64,000 nucleotides of DNA from Rhodomicrobium sp. R_RK_3 (lineage in GTDB: Bacteria > Pseudomonadota > Alphaproteobacteria > Rhizobiales > Rhodomicrobiaceae), in the NCBI RefSeq assembly GCF_002198715.1, contig NZ_MWLK01000006.1, positions 1 to 64,000 on the forward strand, given 5' to 3'. Under the pieces are notes generated by a model. That model did no database searches. It was not told where the DNA came from and saw nothing but the letters and a program-made list of their open reading frames with translations. Below are positions 25,132 through 33,403 of the stretch, in pieces (position 1 is the first letter of the stretch; each line of letters opens with the position of its first letter). A program made the translations under genes and the position numbers.

Positions 25132-25614
25132 TTAGCGCTTCGAGAACTGGAAGCTGCGGCGGGCCTTGGCCTTGCCGAACTTCTTGCGCTCGACGACGCG
25201 GCTGTCGCGGGTGAGGAACCCGGCCTTCTTCAGCGCCGTGCGCAGCTCGGGCTCGTAATAGGTCAGCGCGCGCGACAGGCCGTGACGCACAGCGCCCGCC
25301 TGACCGGACAGGCCCCCGCCCGACACCGTGCAGATGACGTCATACTGGCTGGCGCGGTTCACCAGAACCAGCGGCTGCTTCAAAATCATCTGCAGCACGG
25401 GGCGGGCGAAGAACACGTTGTGCTCCTTGCCGTTGACCGTGATCTTGCCGGGCCCGGGCTTCACCCAGACGCGCGCGACGGCGTTCTTGCGCTTGCCGGT
25501 GGCATAGGCGCGGCCGTGCTCGTCGAGCTTCTGCACATGCACGGGGGCTTCAGGTGCGGCAACGGCCTGATCGCTGCCAAGATCGCTCAAGGATCGGATT
25601 TCGGTCGTGGCCAT
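25132..25614 (-). CDS. rpsI: 30S ribosomal protein S9
   Basis: This is a 160-residue S9 protein with a roughly 30-residue N-terminal extension, as is usual in alphaproteobacteria. The core begins [15 protein letters not shown], contains [19 protein letters not shown], and ends in the basic tail FQFSKR that reaches the ribosomal P site. Its ATG overlaps the rplM stop by one base (TGATG), so the two proteins are translationally coupled. argC follows directly. Confidence 0.98.
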   Translation of the reverse strand: MATTEIRSLSDLGSDQAVAAPEAPVHVQKLDEHGRAYATGKRKNAVARVWVKPGPGKITVNGKEHNVFFARPVLQMILKQPLVLVNRASQYDVICTVSGGGLSGQAGAVRHGLSRALTYYEPELRTALKKAGFLTRDSRVVERKKFGKAKARRSFQFSKR

Positions 25615-26081
25615 CAGTCATCCCTTCCGGTGTTCTTTTTGTTCAGCGAGGCAATGTCGAGCTTGGTCGGCTGCTGCGCCTCGTGAGGATGCTCGGCTCC
25701 GGCATAGACCTTCAAATTCTTCATCTGCCGGCGCGACAGCGGTCCGCCCGCCAGCATCCGCTGCACGGCCTTCTCCAGCACGCGCTCGGGGAAACGGCCG
25801 TCCAAAATCTTGTCCGCGGTGCGGGTCTTGATGCCGCCCGGATAGCCCGTATGCCAGTGATAGACCTTGTCGGTGCGCTTATTGCCGGTGAACTTCACAT
25901 GCTTGGCGTTGACGACAATGACATTGTCGCCGCAATCCATATGCGGGGTGAAGGAGGGCTTGTGCTTGCCGCGAAGGCGCATGGCGATGAGCGAGGCGAG
26001 GCGGCCGACGACCAGACCCTCCGCGTCGATCAGCACCCATTTCTTCTCGATATCGGAGGGTTTTGCCGAAAAAGTTTTCAT
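25614..26081 (-). CDS. rplM: 50S ribosomal protein L13
   Basis: This is a 155-residue L13 protein, an early assembly protein of the large subunit. [20 protein letters not shown] at the start, [17 protein letters not shown] in the middle and [14 protein letters not shown] near the end are characteristic. The ATG at 26081 follows GGTGGA; a GTG four codons upstream is not needed. It is the first gene of the rplM-rpsI-argC unit, with a candidate promoter at 26185-26213. Confidence 0.98.
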   Translation of the reverse strand: MKTFSAKPSDIEKKWVLIDAEGLVVGRLASLIAMRLRGKHKPSFTPHMDCGDNVIVVNAKHVKFTGNKRTDKVYHWHTGYPGGIKTRTADKILDGRFPERVLEKAVQRMLAGGPLSRRQMKNLKVYAGAEHPHEAQQPTKLDIASLNKKNTGRDD

Positions 26082-26166
26082 TGTCCAATCCACCGCCGGT
26101 TGCGACCGCCCGCCGATGGGAAGGGGCGCGCCTCGGCATCAATTTGAAAGGTGAGGATGGCGACGT

Positions 26167-26184
26167 GTGCACCAAACTGTGCAC
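26167..26184. promoter_or_regulatory. Paired GTGCAC sites at the rplM transcription start
   Basis: GTGCAC occurs at 26167-26172 and 26179-26184, each self-complementary, 12 bp apart start to start. They abut the -10 element of the candidate rplM promoter and cover its expected transcription start, a position suited to repression. The binding factor is unknown. Confidence 0.35.
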
Positions 26185-26213
26185 GTTCTATCCGATTGCC
26201 TGTGCAACGGCAA
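26185..26213 (-). promoter_or_regulatory. Candidate rplM promoter
   Basis: On the minus strand, TTGCCG (26213-26208) and TAGAAC (26190-26185) are separated by 17 bases. Transcription would begin near 26178, giving a leader of about 97 bases before rplM. A perfect 14-bp palindrome, GGTAATATATTACC, lies upstream at 26263-26276 in an unusually AT-rich patch. Confidence 0.4.
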
Positions 26214-26325
26214 GTGCTGGATTTTTTCGTATATTGTTTAATTACAATCACTTAGCGTGAACGGTAATATATTACCACACATATTCGCGCATTTCTGGCA
26301 ATTGGAATTGGACAGAGGTGAGCAA

Positions 26326-26763
26326 TCACTCCGCCGGAATCGCATAGGTCGCCGTCGCGTGGGCGACCAGTTCGTCCTCGCCGACCGAGCGCAGGCCGAT
26401 CTCGCCGACCGCCAGCCGCTTGCCCAGCTTCAAAATCGTCGCCTCGCCGAGCATGTCGGCGGGGCCGGGCTTGCGCAGGAAATTGATGTTGAGGCTGGTC
26501 GTCACCGCGAGCAGGCGCGGGCCGACCAGCGCCAGCACGGCGGCGTACATGGAAATATCGGCGAGCGCGAACATCGCCGGGCCGGAGATGGTGCCGCCCG
26601 GCCGCAGCATGCGGTCATGATAGCTCATGCGCAGGCGGACCGAGCGCCCGTTCACCGCCTCGACGGTGAAGCGGCTCTCACGGCTGTTCATTCCCGGAAA
26701 GTGATCCTCCAGAAACCTGCCGAGTTCCTCTGCCGTCATTCTCGCGATCAGGGGCTCGGTCAT
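26326..26763 (-). CDS. PaaI-type hotdog thioesterase
   Basis: This is a 145-residue hotdog-fold acyl-CoA thioesterase of the PaaI/YdiI group. The substrate-proximal segment RPGGTISGPAMFALADISMY (about 55-74) carries the GG turn and the aspartate that is catalytic in this group. TSLNINFLRKPGPADML is the matching second strand. The ATG at 26763 has GGAG and AAAGG upstream; a GTG or similar start 11 codons earlier would only add a basic tail. It lies upstream of rplM on the same strand, a neighbourhood conserved in Hyphomicrobiales. The physiological acyl-CoA is unknown. Confidence 0.82.
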   Translation of the reverse strand: MTEPLIARMTAEELGRFLEDHFPGMNSRESRFTVEAVNGRSVRLRMSYHDRMLRPGGTISGPAMFALADISMYAAVLALVGPRLLAVTTSLNINFLRKPGPADMLGEATILKLGKRLAVGEIGLRSVGEDELVAHATATYAIPAE

Positions 26764-26879
26764 GCCTTTAATCTCCCGGGTTGCCGCAAACCTCACGATT
26801 TCACCATTTTTACGCGTTCAAACGATGGAGGGAACTGAAAAGGGTCGTGCTACAACGTCTCCAACAGAAAGAGGGTGGT

Positions 26880-27458
26880 ATGAGAGGACTTACGATACGC
26901 GCCGCGCCGCGCATTTTCGATGCCGGCTGGCTGATCTTTGCGGTAGCGATGCTCGCGGCGAGCGCCTTTTCCGGTGTGGCCGAGGCCAAGGCGAAAATTC
27001 TCGACGAGAAATCCGTCCGCCAGTTCATCGCCAGCTATCCCGACGTGAAGGCCGTGATCGTCAGCGACGGCGCCGAGAAGGCCGCCCGCGTCGCCGGCAA
27101 TAAGGATGTGCTGGCCGGCCTGATCGAGGTCGCTTCGGACGACAAGGTCAAGGGCCGCATCGACAAGGCCGTCAAGCCGCACGGCTTTTCCGGCGCCAAG
27201 GAATGGCTCGCCGTCGCCGAGAGCGTCAGCCGGGCCTATGCGCATCTGAAGACCGGCGGCGGCGACGACAAGAAGCAGAAGAAACTCGACAAGGCGCTAG
27301 CCAAGATCGAAAAAGCCGATTTCCTCAGCGACGAGCATAAGCAGAAGCTGATCAAGCAATTGCGCAAGGGCGCGGGCGCCGCCACCGAGCCGCCGCCGGC
27401 CGAAAATATCGAAGCCGTCCGGCCGATGGTCGCCCAGCTCGATGCGGTGATGAAGTAA
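26880..27458 (+). CDS. Secreted Lys/Ala-rich protein of unknown function
   Basis: This 192-residue protein is not recognised. An N-terminal hydrophobic segment (about 15-33) ends in GVAEA, a likely signal-peptidase site near residue 36, so it is probably periplasmic. The mature part is helical and charged, with lysine-rich stretches (GGGDDKKQKKLDKALAKIEK) and a proline-containing tail. The ATG at 26880 has GAGGG seven to eight bases upstream. It stands alone on the plus strand, divergent from the hotdog gene and followed by the enoyl-CoA hydratase gene after 51 bases. Confidence 0.7.
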   Translation: MRGLTIRAAPRIFDAGWLIFAVAMLAASAFSGVAEAKAKILDEKSVRQFIASYPDVKAVIVSDGAEKAARVAGNKDVLAGLIEVASDDKVKGRIDKAVKPHGFSGAKEWLAVAESVSRAYAHLKTGGGDDKKQKKLDKALAKIEKADFLSDEHKQKLIKQLRKGAGAATEPPPAENIEAVRPMVAQLDAVMK

Positions 27459-27509
27459 GCAGGGTTTTGCGCTAGAGTCGCCCGCGGGGAACAACCACAG
27501 GTTCAACGC

Positions 27510-28340
27510 ATGAGCGCCGAAGCCCAAACAATCAACGCCGCGCCGTCCCAGCCTTGCCTCCTGCGCGAGGATCGCGGTGCCGTCGCGCTGCTCACCCTCA
27601 ACCGCCCGCAGAGCCGCAACGCCCTGTCCGGCGAGCTGTTGACCGCGCTCGGCGCGGCGCTCGCCGAGATCGACGAGTCCAAATCGGTGCATGCCGTGGT
27701 GCTGACCGGGGCGCCGCCCGCTTTCTGCGCCGGGCACGATCTGCGCGAGATCACCGCGCACCGGGCCGACGCCGATGGCGGCCAGGCGTTTTTCGACGGG
27801 CTGATGCGGCTCTGCTCCGGCGTCATGCAATTCGTGATGATGTCGCCCAAACCCGTCATCGCCGCCATCGACGGCATTGCCATGGCGGCGGGCTGCCAAC
27901 TGGTGGCGAGCTGCGATCTGGCGGTTGCCTCCGAGGAGTCGCAATTTGCCACGCCGGGCGTCAATATCGGCCTGTTCTGCTCGACGCCGATGGTCGCCCT
28001 GTCGCGCAATATCGGCCGCAAGCACGCCATGGAAATGCTGCTGCTCGGCGAGATGATCGGGGCGCAGCGGGCTGCCGAGATGGGGCTCGTCAACCGCGTG
28101 GTGCCGCGCGAGCGGGTGTTGCCGGTGGCGATGGAGATGGCCAATGTCATTGCCTCGAAATCGCCGATGACGCTGCGGACCGGCAAGGAGGCGTTCTACC
28201 GCCAGCTCGAAATGCCCGTCGCCGACGCCTATGAATATGGCTCGCGCATCATGGTGGAGAATCTGCTGCGCGCAGATGCCGAGGAAGGCATCGGCGCGTT
28301 CCTCGAAAAGCGCCAGCCGCGCTGGCCGGATGAGAAATAA
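27510..28340 (+). CDS. Enoyl-CoA hydratase/isomerase-like protein
   Basis: This is a 276-residue crotonase-superfamily protein. The CoA/oxyanion segments are present: PAFCAGHDLREI near 74-85 and GIAMAAGCQLVASCDLA near 122-138. Both catalytic glutamates of true hydratases appear to be absent. The first is glutamine in GCQLV (about Q130), and the second site falls in PGVNIGLFCS. This pattern resembles the ECHDC3-like subgroup, so hydratase activity should not be assumed. The C-terminal domain ends DAEEGIGAFLEKRQPRW, as in the family. Confidence 0.8.
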   Translation: MSAEAQTINAAPSQPCLLREDRGAVALLTLNRPQSRNALSGELLTALGAALAEIDESKSVHAVVLTGAPPAFCAGHDLREITAHRADADGGQAFFDGLMRLCSGVMQFVMMSPKPVIAAIDGIAMAAGCQLVASCDLAVASEESQFATPGVNIGLFCSTPMVALSRNIGRKHAMEMLLLGEMIGAQRAAEMGLVNRVVPRERVLPVAMEMANVIASKSPMTLRTGKEAFYRQLEMPVADAYEYGSRIMVENLLRADAEEGIGAFLEKRQPRWPDEK

Positions 28341-28430
28341 CGGTCTCGCCTCGCCGAAAGCTGGGATTGCGCGCGGCGATCCCCATCTGTAAGCATCGGG
28401 CGCGCTTCGCCAGCCCAGGATCGACGCCTG

Positions 28431-28943
28431 ATGAACCACGACAGCTATTCCGACGCCTATATCCGCTCCATTCTGCGGGACTGCAAAACCTTCGCCATGG
28501 TCGGCGCCAGCCCGAACCAGGTGCGGCCGAGCTATTTCGCCATGAAATATCTGCTCGCCAAGGGCTTTCGCGTGATCCCGGTCAATCCGGGCCATGCCGA
28601 AATTCTCGGCCAGAAAGCCTATCCGACCCTGCGCGACATCCCCGAGCCGGTCGATGTCGTCGACATCTTCCGCAATTCGGAGGTGGCGCTGGAGATCACC
28701 AAGGACGCCATCGCCATCGGCGCGAAAGTGGTCTGGATGCAGCTCGGCGTGCGCAATGACGAAGCGGCGCGGCTTGCCGAGGAGGCCGGGCTAAAGGTGG
28801 TCATGAACCGCTGCCCGAAGATCGAATATGGCCGCATGTCCGGCGAGATCGCCTGGGCGGGGGTCAATACGCGGATGCTGTCGAGCCAGCGCCCGATCCT
28901 CGGGCCGGCAGGGTTTCAGAAGCTCTCCATCGGCAAGAAATAG
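28431..28943 (+). CDS. CoA-binding domain protein (YccU-like)
   Basis: This is a 170-residue single-domain Rossmann protein of the CoA-binding family. FAMVGASPNQVRPSYFAMKY (about 22-41) is the nucleotide-binding loop, and GAKVVWMQLGVRNDEAA and VMNRCPKIEY are family hallmarks. It resembles YccU. Family members bind CoA but their role is unsettled. It lies between the enoyl-CoA hydratase-like gene and the tetR gene; metY is about 1.7 kb further on. Confidence 0.85.
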   Translation: MNHDSYSDAYIRSILRDCKTFAMVGASPNQVRPSYFAMKYLLAKGFRVIPVNPGHAEILGQKAYPTLRDIPEPVDVVDIFRNSEVALEITKDAIAIGAKVVWMQLGVRNDEAARLAEEAGLKVVMNRCPKIEYGRMSGEIAWAGVNTRMLSSQRPILGPAGFQKLSIGKK

Positions 28944-28959
28944 CCGTCCGCGAGGCCGC

Positions 28960-28989
28960 TTGATTAAAAGCGACCGGTCGTGCTATTAA
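28960..28989 (+). promoter_or_regulatory. tetR promoter with a palindromic operator in its spacer
   Basis: TTGATT (28960-28965) and TATTAA (28984-28989) are separated by 18 bases. The spacer contains CGACCGGTCG (28971-28980), a perfect 10-bp palindrome of the kind TetR proteins often bind. Transcription would start at or next to the ATG at 28996, and no SD is present, so the mRNA looks leaderless. Confidence 0.55.
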
Positions 28990-28995
28990 TGTGGG

Positions 28996-29610
28996 ATGGG
29001 CAAGGGCGAGCGCACGCGCAAGGACATCATCGACAAAGCCTTCCTGCTGGCCGGCGATATCGGCCTGGAGGGTCTGTCGCTGGGCGCGCTGGCCTCCGAG
29101 GCCGGGCTGTCGAAAAGCGGCCTGTTCGCCCATTTCAAATCCAAGGAAGCGCTGCAGCTCGCCGTCATCGACGATATCGGGGAGCGGGTCTCCGAGATCA
29201 TCATCCGCCCTGCCCTGGCCGAGCCGCGCGGCGAACCGCGCGTGCGCGCCTTTTTCGAGCGCTATATCGAGTGGATCGCCAATGGCCGCCCTGGCGGCGG
29301 CTGCATCTACATGGCGCTCTGCCATGAATATGACGACCGTCCCGGCGCGGTGCGCGACAAGCTGGTCGCCGGCCAGCTCGAATTTTCGGCGACGCTCGAG
29401 CGGCTGGTCCGCGCCGCCATGGACGAAGGCCATTTCCGCGCCGACCTCGATCCGCGCGCTTTCGTCTTCGAATTTCTCGGCATCGAAATGGCCTATCAGC
29501 ACAGGTCGAAATTCCTGCGATTGCCCGAGGCCCACGATTATGCGCGCGCAGCCTTCAATGGCCTGATCGCGCGCAGCCGGGTGCCGACCTCTCCCTCTTC
29601 GACCGAATAG
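28996..29610 (+). CDS. TetR-family repressor
   Basis: This is a 204-residue TetR-type repressor. The helix-turn-helix lies in the first 50 residues (GLEGLSLGALASEAGLSKSG, then LFAHFKSKEAL), followed by an all-helical ligand domain. The ATG at 28996 has no SD, but the promoter places the transcript start there, which fits leaderless translation. The hydrolase gene begins 10 bases after its stop, so it probably represses itself and that hydrolase. The inducer is unknown. Confidence 0.87.
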   Translation: MGKGERTRKDIIDKAFLLAGDIGLEGLSLGALASEAGLSKSGLFAHFKSKEALQLAVIDDIGERVSEIIIRPALAEPRGEPRVRAFFERYIEWIANGRPGGGCIYMALCHEYDDRPGAVRDKLVAGQLEFSATLERLVRAAMDEGHFRADLDPRAFVFEFLGIEMAYQHRSKFLRLPEAHDYARAAFNGLIARSRVPTSPSSTE

Positions 29611-29619
29611 GAGCCAGCC

Positions 29620-30507
29620 ATGGCGATACCGCGTGTCAGCCTGTCCCCTTCGCGCCCGATAAAAAGCACGAGCGGTCATGCTGTTACCGTCCCGATCCCG
29701 GGTTTTCTGCGCCTCGCCTTCCGCGCGGCGAGCGCGATTTCGCCAAAGCTGGGCGCCGAATTCGGCCGGCAGATCTTCTTCACGCCGCCGCGTCCCCGCT
29801 ACAGCCCAACCCAGCGCGAAATCCTGAGCCGGGCGGAGCGGCATGATTTCACCTCCGAAGGGCATAAGGTCGCCGCCTATAGCTGGGGCGACGGGCCGCC
29901 CGTGCTGCTCGTGCATGGCTGGGGCGGCCATGCCGGCCATCTGGCCGAATTCGTCGCGCCCATCGTCGCGGCGGGTCATCGGGCCGTCGCCATCGACCTT
30001 CCCGCCCATGGCGCATCCGGCGGGCGGCTGAGTTCGATCGTGCATTTCGGCACGGCGATCATCGTCGCGGCGCACCGCTTCGGCCCGCTGCACGGCGTCG
30101 TCGCCCATTCGCTCGGCAGCGCCGGGCTGATCCGCGCCATTCTCGGCGGCCTTGCCCCGGGGCGCGTGGTGCTGATCGCCGCGCCCGCGCAATTCCACGA
30201 TTACTGGGGGCTGTTCCGCCGCAGCCTCGGCGTATCCGACGCCGTATGGGAGCACATGCTCGCCAGTTCGGAGCGCCGGCTCGGTGTGCCCTTCACCGAG
30301 ATCCACCCCGCCGTCGGCGCGCCGAAGATGACCGCGCCGGCGCTGATCCTGCACGGCCTTGCCGACCCCGTTAGCCCTATCGCGGAAGGCCGGGAGCTTG
30401 CCCGTCTCTGGCCCGGCGCCCGGCTGATGGAGCTGGAGGCGGGCCATCTCTCGATCCTGAAGGACGAGCGCGCCATCCGCGCCGCCACGCTGTTCCTGGG
30501 CAGCTAA
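29620..30507 (+). CDS. Alpha/beta hydrolase
   Basis: This is a 295-residue alpha/beta hydrolase. The oxyanion segment is LLVHGWGGH (about 94-102). The nucleophile is serine in AHSLGSAG (about S164, with Ala replacing the usual first Gly). The acid is aspartate in GLADPVSP (about D249) and the base is histidine in EAGHLSIL (about H274), so the triad is complete. It forms an operon with the tetR gene, with TAGGAG just ahead of the ATG. The substrate is probably a small ester or similar compound that also triggers the repressor. Confidence 0.83.
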   Translation: MAIPRVSLSPSRPIKSTSGHAVTVPIPGFLRLAFRAASAISPKLGAEFGRQIFFTPPRPRYSPTQREILSRAERHDFTSEGHKVAAYSWGDGPPVLLVHGWGGHAGHLAEFVAPIVAAGHRAVAIDLPAHGASGGRLSSIVHFGTAIIVAAHRFGPLHGVVAHSLGSAGLIRAILGGLAPGRVVLIAAPAQFHDYWGLFRRSLGVSDAVWEHMLASSERRLGVPFTEIHPAVGAPKMTAPALILHGLADPVSPIAEGRELARLWPGARLMELEAGHLSILKDERAIRAATLFLGS

Positions 30508-30519
30508 TCGGTTGCGAAT

Positions 30520-30537
30520 GCAAATTTCATGATTTGC
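30520..30537. other. GCAAAT/ATTTGC hairpin upstream of metY
   Basis: GCAAAT (30520-30525) and ATTTGC (30532-30537) form a 6-bp stem with a 6-base loop, 13 bases after the hydrolase stop and 71 bases before metY. It could be a weak terminator or an operator. It does not match a known SAM riboswitch as far as I can tell. Confidence 0.3.
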
Positions 30538-30608
30538 TTATGACGACAAAGCTCTTGCGTCCTGGCGGAGAAGTTGTTTCCTTCCCTCCCTAACTGCGGA
30601 GGACCCCC

Positions 30609-31895
30609 ATGACGCAAGAGCGCCAGCCTGGCTTCGACACGCTCGCCATTCACGCCGGGGCGCAGCCCGATCCCGCGACCGGCGCCCGCATCACGCCGAT
30701 CTACCAGACCACCTCCTATGTGTTCGACGACGTCGATCACGCGGCGGCTCTGTTCAATCTGGAGACCTTCGGCAATATCTATTCGCGCATCATGAACCCC
30801 ACGGCGGCGGTTCTGGAAGCGCGTGTCGCCGCGCTCGAAGGCGGCACGGCGGCGCTCGCCGCGGCGTCGGGCCATGGCGCTCAACTGCTGATTTTCCACA
30901 CGCTTTTGGAGGCGGGCGACGAGTTCATTTCCGCACGCCAGCTCTATGGCGGCTCGATCACCCAGTTCAACCACGCCTTCAAGAAATTCGACTGGAACGT
31001 CGTCTGGGCCGACGCCTCCGATCCGGCCAGCTTCGAGCGCGCCGTGACGCCGAAGACCAAAGCCATCTTCATCGAATCAATCGCCAATCCCGGCGGCATC
31101 GTCGTCGACATCCCCGCCATCGCCGCCGTGGCGAAGAAGGCCGGCGTGCCGCTCATCGTCGACAACACGCTGGCGACGCCCTATCTCTGCCGCCCCAAGG
31201 AGCTCGGCGCAGACATCATCGTGCATTCGCTGACCAAATTCCTCGGCGGCCACGGCAATTCGGTCGGCGGCATCCTGGTCGATTGCGGCACTTTCGATTG
31301 GCTGGCCTCGGGCCGCTATCCGGCGCTGTCGGCGCCCTCGCCGTCCTATAACGGCATGGTCATGGCCGAGACTTTCGGCAATTTCGCTTTCGCCATCGCC
31401 GCCCGCGTGCTGGCGTTGCGCGATCTCGGCCCGGCCATCGCGCCGCTAAATGCGTTCCTGGTGCTGACCGGCATCGAGACGCTGCCGCTGCGCATGGAGC
31501 GGCACTGCTCGAACGCGCTCGCCGTCGCGGAATGGCTGCAAAGCCGCCCGGAGGTGGCTTGGGTGAATTATGCCGGGCTGCCCGAGAACAAGTACCACGC
31601 CATGGCGCAGAAGATCTGCCCCAAGGGCGCGGGCGCGGTGTTCACCTTCGGCCTGAAGGGCGGCTTCGAGGCGGGCGTGAAGCTCGTTTCGAATGTGCGG
31701 CTGTTCTCGCATCTGGCCAATATCGGCGACACCCGCAGCCTGATCATCCACCCCGCCTCGACCACGCACCGCCAGCTCACCGCGGCGCAGCGGACGGCGG
31801 CTGGCGCGGGCGACGACGTTGTGCGCCTCTCGGTCGGCCTGGAAGACAAGGCCGACATCATCGGCGATCTGGAACAGGCACTCGCGGCGAGCTGA
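30609..31895 (+). CDS. metY: O-acetylhomoserine aminocarboxypropyltransferase
   Basis: This is a 428-residue PLP enzyme that joins O-acetylhomoserine and sulfide (or methanethiol) to make homocysteine (or methionine). The N-terminus GFDTLAIHAGAQPDPATGAR is typical of the family. The PLP lysine is in HSLTKFLGGHGNSVGG (about K209) and the PLP-binding aspartate is in VDNTLATP. The length (about 430) separates it from the shorter cystathionine enzymes. GCGGAGGA precedes the ATG. A direct sulfhydrylation route to methionine is implied. Confidence 0.93.
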   Translation: MTQERQPGFDTLAIHAGAQPDPATGARITPIYQTTSYVFDDVDHAAALFNLETFGNIYSRIMNPTAAVLEARVAALEGGTAALAAASGHGAQLLIFHTLLEAGDEFISARQLYGGSITQFNHAFKKFDWNVVWADASDPASFERAVTPKTKAIFIESIANPGGIVVDIPAIAAVAKKAGVPLIVDNTLATPYLCRPKELGADIIVHSLTKFLGGHGNSVGGILVDCGTFDWLASGRYPALSAPSPSYNGMVMAETFGNFAFAIAARVLALRDLGPAIAPLNAFLVLTGIETLPLRMERHCSNALAVAEWLQSRPEVAWVNYAGLPENKYHAMAQKICPKGAGAVFTFGLKGGFEAGVKLVSNVRLFSHLANIGDTRSLIIHPASTTHRQLTAAQRTAAGAGDDVVRLSVGLEDKADIIGDLEQALAAS

Positions 31896-31939
31896 CCGGG
31901 ATTGGCTCGCCAACTCCCAGAAAAACGGCGGCGCCCCGT

Positions 31940-32332
31940 CTATCCCGGCGCGGTGCCGTCGGGGCTGGCGATCACCACGACATAGCCGTCGGGATCGCGC
32001 AGCCAGCATTCCCAATGGCTCGGGGCGGGATTGCGGTGCCTGGGCATGACGATCTCGGGCCTAAGCGCCGCGACGCGCTCCATGGCGGCATCGAAATCGT
32101 CGACCTCGAACCAGAGCAGCAAGCCGTTGCCATAGGGCTTGTCATTGACGTCGCCGATCGGCCCGTGATGATGTTCGACCTCGAAGCGATGAAGCTGCAG
32201 CACCAGCACGCCATTGGCGGTGAGGCGCGCATATTCGGGCCCTTCATGATCGCCCTCCAGCCCGAGCAGATCCTGATACCAGCGGGCGCTGGCGTCGACA
32301 TCGGTGACGGCGATGAGGGGTTGAGGGCGCAT
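31940..32332 (-). CDS. VOC family protein
   Basis: This is a 130-residue single-domain VOC protein (glyoxalase/bleomycin-resistance fold), with ITDVDASARWYQDLLGLE-like spacing at the start and HWECWLRDPDGYVVVIASPD at the end. The usual metal-site glutamate near the C-terminus is replaced, because YVVVIASP has none, so a metal-dependent reaction is doubtful. It is convergent with metY, 44 bases away. Substrate unknown. Confidence 0.75.
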   Translation of the reverse strand: MRPQPLIAVTDVDASARWYQDLLGLEGDHEGPEYARLTANGVLVLQLHRFEVEHHHGPIGDVNDKPYGNGLLLWFEVDDFDAAMERVAALRPEIVMPRHRNPAPSHWECWLRDPDGYVVVIASPDGTAPG

Positions 32333-32386
32333 GGCTCAGAATAGGCGCGATGCATCTCTTCCCGCCAGCGTCATTTCGAGCGGCCC

Positions 32387-33325
32387 CTAATTGGCCGCCT
32401 GCAAATCGAGCGCCCAGGTCTCGCCGACGAGATCGTGACCGAAGCTGTGATGCGGGGTGCTGGCGATGTGCCGGAAGCCGGCCTCGGCATAGATCCGGCG
32501 CGCTGCCCCGAGACTTTCCTGTGTCCAAAGCTCCAACCGCCCATAGCCCTTCTCGCGCGCAAAGCCGATGCACTCATCGACCAGCCGTCGCCCCAGCCCT
32601 GCCCCGCGCGCGGACGGCTCGACATAGAGCAGCCGGAGCTTGGCGACCTGCTCGCTCGCCTCGACCACGAAGACCGAGCCGACGATCTCGCCGCCCCGCT
32701 CCGCCACCCGGCACATCTCCCGCTCCGGCTTGAACTCGCGCAGGAATTTCGAGGTGATGTCGAGGATCAGCGCCTCGTAATCGCCGTTCCAGCCATAGTC
32801 GCGCGCGTAAAGCAGCGCCTGCCGGTGCACAATCCAACCCATGTCGCCGACCCGGTGCGGCCGCAGTGAGACCTCCGCTGCCTGCTGCTCCGGCCGAAGC
32901 ATCGCCTCGACCCGGCCGAGCGCGCCCAGCAATTCGGCGCGCGACTCTCCCGGCAGGCGCGCGACCAGACCCTCCGCCGCCTTCTGCGACAGCCCGTCCA
33001 GCGCCGCGAATGCCGCCCTGCCCTTCGCCGTCAGCACGAGATGGCTGACCCGCCCGTCCTGCGCCGAGCGCTGCCGCTCGACCAGCGCGTCCTTCTCGAA
33101 GCCCGCCAGCATCCGGCTGAGATAGCCCGCATCGAGCCCCAGAGATTTGACCAGATCGCCCGCCGTCAGCCCCTGCTGCGTCGCCAGTTCATACAGCACC
33201 CGCGCCTCCGACAGCGACCGCCCGCTGCCGAGCAAGTCGCGGTCGAGCACGCCGATCTGCGCAGTGTAGAAGCGATTGAAATGCCGCAATGCCCCTGCAG
33301 CGGCGGTGAGCGATTGAGTCTGCAT
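32387..33325 (-). CDS. MarR-GNAT fusion: regulator with acetyltransferase domain
   Basis: This is a 312-residue two-domain protein. Residues 1-140 are a MarR winged helix, and about 155-310 are a GNAT acetyltransferase (LRLLYVEPSARGAGLGRRLV, the acetyl-CoA-binding motif A, near 230-249). The fusion occurs widely and is predicted to sense its substrate and regulate its own gene. The start has GGGAGG seven bases upstream, and a MarR-type palindrome lies 40 bases upstream of the start. The acetylated substrate is unknown. Confidence 0.85.
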   Translation of the reverse strand: MQTQSLTAAAGALRHFNRFYTAQIGVLDRDLLGSGRSLSEARVLYELATQQGLTAGDLVKSLGLDAGYLSRMLAGFEKDALVERQRSAQDGRVSHLVLTAKGRAAFAALDGLSQKAAEGLVARLPGESRAELLGALGRVEAMLRPEQQAAEVSLRPHRVGDMGWIVHRQALLYARDYGWNGDYEALILDITSKFLREFKPEREMCRVAERGGEIVGSVFVVEASEQVAKLRLLYVEPSARGAGLGRRLVDECIGFAREKGYGRLELWTQESLGAARRIYAEAGFRHIASTPHHSFGHDLVGETWALDLQAAN

Positions 33326-33364
33326 GGCGAGCCTCCCTTATTTCCGGGAAGTCTCGGAGAGATA

Positions 33365-33379
33365 GTTGACTGAGTCAAC
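33365..33379. promoter_or_regulatory. MarR-type operator GTTGACTGAGTCAAC
   Basis: A perfect inverted repeat of 7 bp (GTTGACT/AGTCAAC) around one central base lies between the MarR-GNAT gene and the M42 peptidase gene. TTGACT read on the minus strand also resembles a -35 box. Its place and form suggest autoregulation by the MarR-GNAT protein. Confidence 0.5.
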
Positions 33380-33403
33380 GATTCTCGTCGTGCAAGCGAC
33401 CGC

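Noticed and set aside
30508-30608. SAM-II riboswitch upstream of metY
   Set aside because: Only a GCAAAT/ATTTGC stem is visible. I could not find the expected pseudoknot segments by eye. A covariance-model search of this region would decide.
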